Positions 25,443-35,540 of a stretch of 64,000 bases of DNA are shown piece after piece. A program made the position numbers and the translations under genes. The notes under the pieces are model-generated. The model was not told where the DNA came from and did no database searches. It was given only the letters and a program-made list of their open reading frames with translations. Position 1 is the stretch's first letter; every line of letters starts with the position of its first letter. The stretch comes from Chiua virens. Taxonomy: Eukaryota; Basidiomycota; Agaricomycetes; Boletales; Boletaceae. The DNA is taken from contig JAHNUO010000008.1 in NCBI GenBank assembly GCA_019787685.1, positions 1 through 64,000 of the forward strand. Reading direction: 5' to 3'.

Positions 25443-26111
25443 CTACGATGCACGGGTAAAAGGATGGGGGAACTTCCTTCCTCCGAGACTTAATACTGAA
25501 GCAAGGAAAAGTACATTGTCACTCTTAAATAATAGAGTACAGTAACCATTGATGTGTAGAGCATTCATAATGCACCAATGCTTATCCACAATGAAACTCT
25601 TGTGAACTCTCCTTCGAGCCAGGTGGTAAAGATGAGACGTTGAGGGTAATAATGAAATAGGGCAACCTACCAGATCTTGTCTGTTGGTTACTGGGCGAGT
25701 AATGGTGAGGAGGGAAGCGGCTTTGATGAATTTCCCCGTAGCAGTATAACGATCCCCGACGTCGTTGTGTATTTCAAAAAAACGAATGGTCTCATCGAGA
25801 CCCACCTCTTCAACCATGAACGAAGCTTGTGTTTCAACATCACTTTGTGCGGAAGCAAGGAGGTACAAGGCCGCCTTCTTCCTCTCCAAGGCATTCCTCA
25901 TCATGGTAAATCGTTCATGAGGGGAAGGACTTGGACTGCTGGGTAGAATCTGTGGGTAGGAAGGAACAATAAACATAATATTTTCTGTGGATCCAAAGTG
26001 CAAAAAACTTACCACGCGGATCTTGCTAACGGAATCATACAAGACCTCTCTTTTGGTCGCTGGAATGGAGTCGCAACTAAAAGGTAAAGGGAAGGGAGGG
26101 CAGATGTCCAT
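25443..26111 (-). CDS. Small hypothetical protein, unknown function
   Basis: Exon 1 (26111-26013) and exon 2 (25949-25671) join in phase with a clean GTAAGT..CAG intron, giving MDICPPFPLPFSCDSIPATK... then a helical, acidic segment (NALERKKAALYLLASAQSDV, then ETQASFMVEEVGLDETIRFF). A donor GTAGGT follows residue 126. The true last exon is uncertain: one option continues through a stretch ending ...RKFPHPFTRAS at 25443. No domain is recognised. The helix-rich composition would fit a small coiled-coil or complex subunit, but that is a guess. It is on the same strand as, and upstream of, the DUF6698 gene. Confidence 0.5.
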   Translation of the reverse strand: MDICPPFPLPFSCDSIPATKREVLYDSVSKIRVVSFLHFGSTENIMFIVPSYPQILPSSPSPSPHERFTMMRNALERKKAALYLLASAQSDVETQASFMVEEVGLDETIRFFEIHNDVGDRYTATGKFIKAASLLTITRPVTNRQDLVGCPISLLPSTSHLYHLARRRVHKSFIVDKHWCIMNALHINGYCTLLFKSDNVLFLASVLSLGGRKFPHPFTRAS

Positions 26112-26480
26112 AGTAGAGCTCGACAAGTCACTTGTGTGCGTCAAACTAGCAATAGTTTACTAAGTAGTGCCAGTGAGCCCGGAGAGGAAATGAGTGGTGG
26201 GGATGGAGCTGCCTGTCTTCTATCATGTCAGTTTACTTAAATTTTTCCGTGGACGATTCGAAACTCCGAGCATGATGGAATCTCCCCCGACGGGACTTGT
26301 GATAGTATTCTGAGTCCGAGTCACACCAGAGTGTTCTGACTGAAAGCCATCAAAATGCCAACTCAAACATAAACATAAACATATCCTCAGTTGGATAGCG
26401 GATCCGGGAAGTCCTTACATATACTTAAGAATGTAACACCGTTTTGTGGAAGCACTGCCCTGGGTTTGAATTTCGAGTGA

Positions 26481-26510
26481 CTTATGTAAGGTAACAGAGA
26501 CTTACATAAT
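26481..26510. repeat. Hairpin-forming inverted repeat
   Basis: TTATGTAAG and CTTACATAA are separated by ten bases, giving a 9-bp perfect stem. A separate palindrome GTGATATCAC follows at once (26511-26520). Both lie in non-coding DNA between two divergent unknown genes (25.4-26.1 kb minus, 26.8 kb plus). No function can be assigned. Confidence 0.5.
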
Positions 26511-26785
26511 GTGATATCACAATAATTTTGCGAGATCGCTCTGTATCTGAATTGATCATTATTAACCCCTTTGTATTCAATGGGCTGACCACAGTGCGCG
26601 GCCCGGGTGTGCTGTGCCTTGACAGTGCTCGTGCACAGCAGCACACCGCATGTGCTCCTCTTCCCTGCACTAGTTGGTACGCTCTTCCAATTTGACTCAC
26701 CGACAGAACTTTTCTTATAAACTCTGAGTCCCAGTCCTTGTCTCAGGCTATCGAAGGTTTGTTTGATTGCCGCGACGTCAAGTTG

Positions 26786-28735
26786 ATGTCCACTGGTGGA
26801 CGGCAGGGCACAAACCTCGACTCGGATGAGTCATGGCCCTGCATGCACCCGCTCGCTTCTCGGTTCAAGTTCGTGAACCCCTATGATCGACCTTCCACTG
26901 GTAAGTCGCTGATTTTCTCACCTTCCTTTGTGTGATATGATTATAGTTAACTCCAATCTTCTTTATTCCGGTCCAAGTGGACACTAATTTGTAACTTGAA
27001 TATGGGGTTTTAGAGGTAATAGACACCCCACCCAGCTTTCCTCAATCACAACATGTGGCACATAACGTCTGGTAATCCGGCCTCGCCTACCAGTAAGTCC
27101 CAGGGTTATAAGCCCCCTTGTTTCTCACCTTCTCGTCAGGCCACCACCATGGCAAAAAGTCCCTCCGATTCTCAAGTTCATCGAAGCGCAGCAGCCAATG
27201 CAGGCGAGATGCAGTTCCAAGAGCTGTTCGATTTGTTCATTATCCATGCCTCTTCTCCCTCGCTGCCTGCTACGGCTGGTGGTACATCCAATGATTTTTC
27301 GGTCCGTAGTTTGATATTGATAAACTCGAACATCCCCAGATTCTCGTCATCTCCAACCTGAGCAACTTCAACCCCAGGAGGCTTCGATTCTCCCTTTGTC
27401 ACAAGACTCACAACCTGGTCATGTAACCATTGACCATCCCAATCCCACATTCATAAACCTTCGCCCTCCCTCGCCGCCTCCCTCGCCGCCTCCCTCGCTG
27501 CCCCCATCCAATCATGTGGACGTACAGCTAGGAATAAGCCCTTCATCGACGATCCTTATCGATCAAGAGGCGTGTAATCAACTTGCTGACAGTAAGCCTG
27601 GTTTTGTCTTGTTCACTGATCAGCGAAGCAACACGATTTGCAGGACTAGGTTTCCCGGCTCTTCCAAGCAACTGGAAAAAAGTCTTATATTACGCCTACA
27701 ACCATTTATTTTCTGCGACTGTGCTTCACGTCCCCCGAGTTCATCGTAATACACTGGTTCACCAGGCTGTCATTCTCGCAAAGCAACAATGTGAAGAATC
27801 AAGCCCCTTCTGGACGCCAGAAGAAAATGGTAAGCATATCTAGATCTGAGTATTTTCACTGCTTTTATTTCTGATTGATCCTCAGAAATGGTGAGCTTTG
27901 ATGGTGGACGTGTTCGCACCTCGATGGCCGTGGATCGATTTCGAACAAAACTTCATTCAACAGTGAGTGTCCGTCTTTCTTTCTCGTAGATCATCACCAA
28001 CCTATGCACGCTCTACATAGGTTATGCTAGCCGAGAAAACTTTCCACAACCATACCCTCCAGTCGACCATCTATCTTTTGACCTCGGGACCAAACCACTC
28101 GGGATTGATGCCGCATCTCCCAGGACCCCCTGGCACGCTGTTCAACAGCATGCAGAGAGGTATTGTTGCGTGGTACTTGACGTGGGACCACATGCAGGGC
28201 TATAAGATGTGGCACAATGATTACGACCAAGTAAGTGAAAGTACATGGTGACTTTCATATTATCATTAAACCGATCTCTAGCTAGAATGGTTTGAAAATG
28301 CCCATGTATGGGCCCTACTACACTCCGCGCTCAGGGATACCCGCTCTCCTGGTTACTTTGACCTTAAAGAGTCTTACAGGAGAGACGGAGGATCCGGAAT
28401 CTGGGCGTGGCGGCCATTACAAGCGCAAGGGGATACCGCACTGTCCATTGTCTCTTACGTCCTCGCATCGGTAAGTACTCACACATAACTAATAAAGTAT
28501 GCCAATACTACTTCAGACCGCTGTATCATTACGGTCCGACTTTCTACAAGAGAGCCAGTGGGACCAGGAGGTGGCGTGCCCTTCGAGGCGGAGTGCAGTT
28601 GAACGAGACCAATCGAGGATCTACAATTTTTTCACAGACATCCTTTCTTCCTCACTTGAACTTAGTCCAGAGGAGAGTCAGCGTGCTCGCACCGGACTTG
28701 TTAAGCTACTTGAATTCGTGGGTTATACTTTGTAA
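26786..28735 (+). CDS. Hypothetical basidiomycete protein, unknown function
   Basis: The 3' half is clear: exons ending near 27591, then from about 27643, 27888, 28021 and 28282 to the last exon starting near 28517, join in one frame with good GT..AG borders. This gives ...GFPALPSNWKKVLYYAYNHL..., EMVSFDGGRVRTSMAVDRF, TWDHMQGYKMWHNDYDQ, LEWFENAHVWALLHSALRD and RIYNFFTDILSSSLELSPEE, then stop at 28735. The 5' half (26786-26900, 27014-27071, 27140 onward) is less certain: the splice joining it to the proline/serine-rich segment near 27470 (PPSPPPSPPPS) was not resolved. No catalytic motif is recognised. Tryptophan- and tyrosine-rich helices suggest a folded globular domain. Existence of the gene is likely; its start is not. 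Confidence 0.55.
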
Positions 28736-29182
28736 ATTTTCGAATGCGGATCCGGAGGAAGACTTTTTGTAATATAGTGTGTACTTGTTTCGGAATGCGA
28801 CATGTTTTCCTTTCCGGATGATCCATCAACAGTTTCAACTCTCGAACCATGACAGAGTCCAAGCTTGACAAAGTTGAATCACCATCTCCCAGTCAGACAG
28901 AGTAACGACTCACAACGAGCATCAAGTTGCCGTCTTTGTCAGATGAGTCTCAAGGCAATTTTCGATGCCTTCTATATTCCGAGCTAAAGGAAGATGCACA
29001 CAAGTTCATCCGGGAACTTTCCAGGGCTATCTTTGCAATCGTGAGCAAGGCTAGCGCGCCCCTAACGAGATACCCGTCTGACTCGGAGCTGTTTTGGCGC
29101 TATTGATTACATTGGCAGACAATATTCCATCATCAACAGAGATTCGTAGGATATGATACAGTATGTCGAGTGAGAATTTCCC

Positions 29183-29545
29183 AGTCACCCACCATCATGG
29201 CTCAGACACGGTAATGGACTTGGAGCAGTGCACGACATGCAGGGAGCTGGGAATGGACCAGCATCCACCACAATAAGGCAACGAACTCGGAGCAGTGCAC
29301 GACATGCATGGGGAGCTGGTAATTGGACCAGCACCCACCATGATGCGGCAGACAGGTCCCTTGAAGTTCAAGTTGAACGCATGGGGAGCTGGCAATAGAC
29401 CAGCACCCACCATGATACGGCAACAGAACAGTGCATGACAAGTATGGGGAGCTGGAAATGGACCAGCACCCACCACACTCGAAGCAGTGCAAAACATACA
29501 TGGGGAGTTTGCAATGGACAAGCATCCACCATGATGCGGCAGACA
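29183..29545. repeat. Second minisatellite array, five to six diverged copies
   Basis: GGGAGCTGG, a few bases, GGACCAGC and ACCCACCATGATGCGGCA-like sequence recur at about 29241, 29311, 29384, 29447 and 29504, spaced 57-73 bp. A CACCCACCAT box also occurs at 29187. Copies carry variable inserts such as GGAGCAGTGCACGACATGCA. It ends about 180 bp before the H3-tail gene start. No coding frame is supported; frames on the minus strand are repeat products (GGCWS-type runs). Confidence 0.85.
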
Positions 29546-29576
29546 GCTTCCGAGTCAAGGCTTCAAGAAGCTGGAA

Positions 29577-29724
29577 GTTGAAACGTTGAACGTTGAACGT
29601 TGAACGGTATCACGCCCCCGCACGTGACTGTGCACGTGCTTGTTGCTTGACTCGGATTTCGACTTTCGGTTGGAACTTGGAAATCCCTGCCTTTTCTACT
29701 TTCACTCTGTCAGACAGATTCAGC
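29577..29724 (+). promoter_or_regulatory. Heptamer repeat and CACGTG boxes upstream of the H3-tail gene
   Basis: About four copies of a CGTTGAA heptamer lie at 29577-29607. They are followed by CGCACGTGACTGTGCACGTG (about 29620-29639), which carries two CACGTG E-box cores. The start codon is at 29725. Regulatory meaning is inferred from position only. Confidence 0.4.
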
Positions 29725-31571
29725 ATGGCACGGACCAAGCAAACGGCAACGAAAACAACTGGAATAGAAGCCCCGCGTCTTACGATTAAGCGGGTACCTA
29801 AATGTCAAGCCGCTGCAGCCACCGCCCTAGTAGTACAGCATCGACGACTTGTCACAGTTCAGCCTAAACTCGCGGTGCTACCAGCTACATTGGATACACC
29901 TGATGGTGCACATTTTGGGGCGATACTGACTCCATTGCTGGATGGGAATGAGCTTGGAAACAATGATGTGAGTCATTCATTCTACTTTACCGTGACGCTC
30001 CTCTCTAAAACGTCAAACTGCCACTGCCAGTTTGCCACTTCCCCACAGCATGGACGACCTACCACCGTGCCTCAGTCTCTGGGTTTATCAGGAATACCAG
30101 GTGTACCTGATCGAGTGTGTTTGGCGGCGATGCAGGCCGCACCACTGAAACGGAGTAGCCATACAAACAACGATGTGAGCCTATTCTATCGCACTGTAAT
30201 GTCAGAATGCTGATATACATGTATGTTACAAAGTTTTGTCACATGTGTGGTGATGGTGGGGAGCTGTTCAATTGCGACAGTTGTCCACGCGCTGCTTGTC
30301 GCCACTGCCTTGAAATTCCAGACAAATATCTTAGTCTTATTCTCGACAATGACACCACATTCCTATGTGTCTCGTGCCACTGGAAGGACAACGTCCGGAG
30401 TGGTGGAGTTACGCCATACCTGGTGGGTTTCGGTTGTCGTCTCGTCAAAAGATTGACTAACGTTTCAATCTCTAAACAGGGCTTCTATCGTGACAGCACT
30501 CCAATCTTACCTACCTTCCTGACCATCCCAGGTAGCTTCCAGCTTCCGATCCGATCAGGAATCAGCTCCCGCAACACCATTGTCATCCACCTACGCGTCC
30601 ACACCTTACCCCCTGACGGCCCTGTTCTTATGTTACAACATTTCCTTCAGCCATACTTTACTCATTCTGGTCAGTTGATTATGAAGGACCTCGCGTTCAA
30701 TCTCACGACTGTGGCTACGCGAAAGCAATACGAACTCAGTGCTGCATGGATGCTCAACGAACTCGGTGATATCCGTGGTCACAACATTCTGATCACCCTC
30801 ACAGCGCATAGCGAAGAGGAACGTGGCGACTTGACGCTCGGGATCTCGCTGTCAGAAGAAGACCGAAGTTTCATCCTCTGTCGACTCCGTCCTTGAGGTT
30901 TTGTTGACGCCATTTGAGAAGATTACCTCGAAAGCGATGTTTATCGTGTTCGCATGTGGTGCTATCATCAACAAAAGTTCGAGCCGCAAAGATTTTTGTG
31001 ATGCTATCACACAGTAAGTCTCGTACAAATACTCCATTACAGTCTAGTCTAACGCTCCCTTCTTCCTTGTACACTAAGATTTGGTTTCTCATCTACCATC
31101 GCGTTTGATGCGGTCCACTTGCATCCCAGCGCATGCTGGCCGTTCGTGGTCTTTCTCATCGAAGGCGTGTTCATCGAGCAGCATGCTATAGAATCGGCAG
31201 TTCCTCACGCTCTCGGTCATTCAAATAAACTTGGGCAGCATTCCGGTGTTTATTTGTTCACCCGGGCAACCGATCGCCTCAAGATCACGAGATATGTATG
31301 GTCCCACAGAGATTTCCGACCATGGGGTAATATTCTACCTCTCCAATGCTCGTTTTGTGGCACCCCTCAACAGTGGAGCCGTACGATGGATACCAACAAT
31401 TCGTATACCTACGAGTGCCGCTACCAGAAATGTGGACTCGACCCCAGGACAGGCCAGCAGGTGCATCCTCGCGGTAAGCTTACGTTCACAAAACCTGAAG
31501 GAGCAACAGTCCTTCAGCAGGGCAAGACACGGGTTTCAGCTTGGATGAGGTTGGATGTATCCTCCATGTAA
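29725..31571 (+). CDS. Histone H3-tail mimic with ADD/PHD-like finger; one apparent frameshift
   Basis: After Met removal the protein begins ARTKQTATKTTGIEAPR, against histone H3 ARTKQTARKSTGGKAPR: 12 of 17 positions match, including R2, K4, K9 and T11. No histone fold follows. Exons 29725-29967, 30031-30174, 30234-30422 and 30480 onward join cleanly. Residues about 130-175 form a finger with CHMCGDGGELFNCDSC, PRAACRHCLE and FLCVSCHW, the cysteine spacing of ADD/PHD readers. The next domain has LITLTAHSEEERGDL, but that frame stops at 30896. The continuation (VLEVLLTPFEKI, MFIVFACGAIINK) is in another frame to 31013, then 31079-31571, ending with a C-x2-C..C-x4-C zinc-ribbon-like tail. Either a single-base shift near 30845-30875 or an unusual 46-bp intron (30823-30868) must be invoked. 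Full family length would be about 535 residues. It may be a damaged copy. Confidence 0.7.
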
Positions 31572-31794
31572 ACAATAATTAAATGTGTGGCAATCCTATC
31601 CCTCGGTTTTAGTATTTGTCTTTTGTCTTTCTGTCTAATAAGTAACAATTCTGTTTCGAACTTGAAGTTGCCATGGTTTGTGTCAAAAGAATACCATCCT
31701 CTGGACCTCTGCCGCTGCAATGTATGTGATATGAAAGCTAGGTACTACATATCATGATCGCCCTCAGGGTGGCGTTCAACCGGCTCATGTTAAG

Positions 31795-32020
31795 TGCATA
31801 AACCGCCAAACTGTGACACCAGTCCACTGGTTGTGCGAAATAGATAGTTCGAAACCCAGTCATTCTTCGCATACGCGTTCACGAAACGGTCCGAAATGGC
31901 GCTGCGGGTATTTGCTGTGCGAGGCAGTGGCGCCAAGAATGAAGATGGCGTCTTCAATGACTCGGAATATTGGAATCTTCTATTATGTGATGAAATTGTC
32001 ATCGCCATCGACGAGATTCT
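31795..32020 (-). pseudogene. DUF726 (TMCO4-like) fragment
   Basis: On the minus strand one frame reads RVIEDAIFILGATAS and, one frame over, RSAISDRFVNAYAKNDWV followed by SNYLFRTTSG. Together these resemble the C-terminal signature of DUF726 alpha/beta-hydrolase-like membrane proteins. The frame change between the two blocks and the absence of the N-terminal hydrolase part mark it as a relic. It could also be a single short frame match, but the order of the two blocks is as in the family. Confidence 0.6.
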
Positions 32021-32344
32021 GGATCTGAAAGACCAAGGTGACACATTTCCTTCTCAAAACGACAGTTCGTTCATACCAGTGACACAGAATGGAAGGTGGT
32101 GCCCGGCGCATTGAACACCGTGTCCAAGGCTACCGACATGTAGAACATTCGTTGGTCTTCCAGTTTGTGAGAATTTGAGTTTGTCTTGCACTTTTTTGAC
32201 CCCCATCGTAGGTCGTAACCCTGATTTTATCGATCTCAACATTCAACATACTGTTGATGTCATTACAGGCTCACTTGTGATTGGGTTCTTCCTCGAATTT
32301 TTGAAACCGTGCGTCCCTAATAATTCCGTGTCCACGAAGATACC

Positions 32345-33378
32345 CTCAGCTTTTTGACAGCCTAGCTGCCCGTTTCACAACTGAATGTCCCGCTTCAAGA
32401 GCACGAGGTGAGGTACAACTGCATCTTTGTCCAATCGTTGAGGAACAGCAAAAGTACTTGAACGAGTATGGAAGCGATTGGGCTGAAAAACCTGTTCGTG
32501 TACTTCGTTGACGATCCATGTCCATGCCTGTTCACATATCTGTTCTCTGGTGGAACGATCTTTTATCATGGATGAAACTGTGCCAGATGCCAGTGTGGAG
32601 GCCGATGCATCGATGAGGTTTGACACTTTGACTCGGAGTTCGGGATGTGTTTCGGGTCAAGCGCTGTCCTGGCATTTCTCATACGACCTTCCATTGCGGT
32701 GTGTAATAGCAGTGTGGCATCGCCGTCTTAGCAAACTCAGTCTGGTGTCAGTCTGAGTGCGTTCTTTCCCGCCTGGAATGGTCCTTTCTATTCACAGACA
32801 TGGCTATGCGCATGTAATCTCTGCAAAGTTTCCAAGGTGAAGAACATGGGATTCGTACTTGCGAATGGAGCTTAGTCATCGACTCGAACCTGTTCCGGGT
32901 CGACCAACTATTGTTATCAAGACTGCATTTCTTTCCCTGGGACATTCAACCTGCACAGGATAACCCTGCCGTCAAGGTGTAGGTGCGCGCCTGCCTTGCT
33001 GGATGCATTGCAATTGTGTTCTAACACGTGTTTGCCTCACTTCTTCTCACCATGCGATTATCAGCCCTCTGCGGTGCGCATCATCTCATGACATCGCCGA
33101 ATGCAGCCTGCGTATCGACCAAGTGCCTCCTGTCTTCTTGCACATGGCCTACCTCATCGAAAACGCCATGCATGTCTTACATCGTATTATATAGGTGAAC
33201 GCCGTTGTCGGCCTCTTCGCCGCGACCTTCTTTGCACTCCCGCCTTGTTCAATAGCTGTTTCGTTTACCTCAAACCATTCTTATTTTCTTATTCTCTGAT
33301 TTCATTGTTTGGGCGGATCACTGTGGTGTCGTAGATTCCGAAAGTGGGTCGGAAGCGGGTCGAGGTCGCGTGTTGGCG
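32345..33378. other. Unassigned accessory DNA
   Basis: Only short frames on both strands, without known motifs or linked splice phases. It lies between two pseudogenes and probably holds decayed sequence. Confidence 0.4.
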
Positions 33379-35540
33379 ATGAAGGCGTCCAAGACATCTT
33401 TGCGCCTTCGAGATTCCTCTGTGGCTTCCTCACGAGTCATGCCGTCCCAAGATCAAAGCCGAACTGTCAGCCGGAACCCCAGTAGTGTCCTTCAGGCGCG
33501 CCAGATGGAGTTGGTCGGCGTCACCAAGACTTGGAGCAACACGAGTCTCGCGTGAGTTTCACTTGCAACTTCAGCGAAGTTTCACTGATTGGACGAACTG
33601 CGTTTCCGTTTGATAGTATGTACGAAGACGTGAGGCCAGCGGTGGTCCCAGCGCAAACTGTTGTTGATACTTCTTCGGCAGAAACGGACCATGTCCCTAA
33701 GTGAGTGGAGCATTCTCGCTTCTCAAGAAGGTGAATTCTGAGGACCTTGCAGTGACATAGATCCTCGCTCGCCGCGCGACGATACAATGCTTCCCACTGA
33801 ACCGCAGGTGCCTCTGCCCGCGAGGCATGAGGTCATAGCCATGGAGTAAGTTTTCGCGATCTTTGTAATGTCCATACTCAGACTGATGGGGACGTTCTAG
33901 TCCACATCGTTAAACGTCACCCAGCCATGTCGACCGAAGCATTAGTGATAGTATGCCGTACTACTCGCGTCCCACTGAGTAGGTCATATTCGATACGGGG
34001 GCATTATGCATGGACTCGCAGGTTTCTTGTATCTTGGTGGAACACGACTTTGGATCTCCCGGCCCTCGACAACCGATCATCACCAACTTCCCCTCTCATA
34101 CCGCCTCGAGCCAGATTGTACAGTCGTACCGCTCTGCGAACCTGCCCGTGAGCCAGCTAGTTCCATAGTTTGCATAGCCCGCACGGTTCAATGTCAATGG
34201 GTCTGCGCGCAATTACACGTACGGTTCCACTTCACGACCCATGTCACCCGCGGGTGGACCGAGTATGTGCTGCCTCACGGGATTCAGTGCTACATCAACG
34301 AAGACAGTCGATCACGAACTTTGACCTGCGCAGCTTGACCAAACTCAACGAAGTCTCAAATGCTATCGATGCGGCAGCAGACGTTCCCGAGGGTTGTGAG
34401 ATGTGGATTCGTCCTGCAGGCAACGTAAAGAAGGGATAGCGGAAGCAGAAGGGGGTTCACGGACCTGTCCTCTCCTGGGTGGACCATCGCCATCGTCGGG
34501 TCCTCAGCGACGTACCATCGGACGACTATATATCGTCGGGGGAGAACGACAGTGAGTCCAGTGTGACACTTGTTTTTACGTCTTGATGCTCACGCGGATG
34601 CGATAGGACTCGATGATGAAAATAGAAATCGGATGTTCACGAGATGCATCCGGCGCCTATCCCGCGGGTGATCGTAGAGGTGCGAGAAAGGATGCAGTTG
34701 ATGCACTCCATTAATCGTACACTAATCATCTCCTGGCACACCCACATCGTCGCCCTTTAGCTAGGAATAATGCATTGAGCTGTTCAAGCTTCTCAACGGT
34801 GAGGGCAAAGCTTGTTTAAGCTCGATCCGTGCCTGATTGCGTCCTATCCAGACCCAAATCATCCGATCTCCCCGGCATACACACGGACGGTAGCCCGTAT
34901 TCTCTTACGCGCCGGTGAGTATCCTTGGCTACAAGTCATCAGACGAGATATCTCATCACCATTGCAGCACATTGGCACCAGGTCAACTTCCGACCTTACA
35001 AACCGTTGCCCTGTGATGTCTCGTATCAACAGCCCACGACGAACACACCTATTCTTCGCACACTCTTTGAACTTTTTTCTTGGCGTCCTATGTCTCGGTA
35101 TACCCTTCCTCCTAGTGGACAATGCAAGATACAATGGTCACTACGACGTCGAGGGAAGCCATCTCCCTGAGAGTACTATGCTGTTGTTCGTGTTCGGTGC
35201 CTGTGCATGCTTGGTGGTGAGGTTTTTCAAATGCATATCTTATCCATGTGCTTATCGGGGTGAACCATTTTCGAACAGTCCATTACCATCCTCAGTGCGT
35301 TGGTGGTGCTCATGTCGTCCTGGGTTGGACAGGATCACGCGGATTGGCGGTCTCGTTGCTATCACGTGCTCTGTCAAGGATGGTGACATTGTTTGTGTCC
35401 ATCTTCCCATACAAAACCGAGTGGCTCGCAGGACTGGTCCGTCTGCAGAGGGATTCGTGATGCTCTTGGTGAGTTACCAATTACTCCTAGTCTCTAGTAG
35501 CTCCTCAACATTCCCATCTTGTTGGGCTGCTACTGCTAGT
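33379..35540 (+). pseudogene. WW-domain membrane protein, broken
   Basis: The 5' part looks normal: exons MKASKTSLRLRDSSV..., MYEDVRPAVVPAQTVVD..., DIDPRSPRDDTMLPTEP are linked by short introns. A WW-like block follows at about 34245-34310 (RGWTEYVLPHGIQCYINED), but its continuation (SITNFDLRSLTKLNEV, PEGCEMWIRP) is shifted one frame. A TAG at 34437 then interrupts the region before VLSWVDHRHRRVL. Farther on, FFLGVLCLGIPFLLVDNAR and LLFVFGACACLVVRFF (34.9-35.2 kb) are membrane segments as in basidiomycete WW/transmembrane proteins. One frameshift plus one stop indicate a pseudogene. The cellular role of the family is unknown. Confidence 0.55.

Noticed and set aside
29195..29558. Minus-strand frames of 108-118 codons over the second repeat array
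   Set aside because: Their sequence is only the repeat translated over and over (GGCWS-, SSPC-like units) in two frames at once, with no other support.
29725..29967. The MARTKQTA start as a real histone H3 gene or pseudogene
   Set aside because: Similarity ends after about 20 residues; no alpha-N or histone-fold helices follow, and the frame leads into a PHD-type finger by normal introns.
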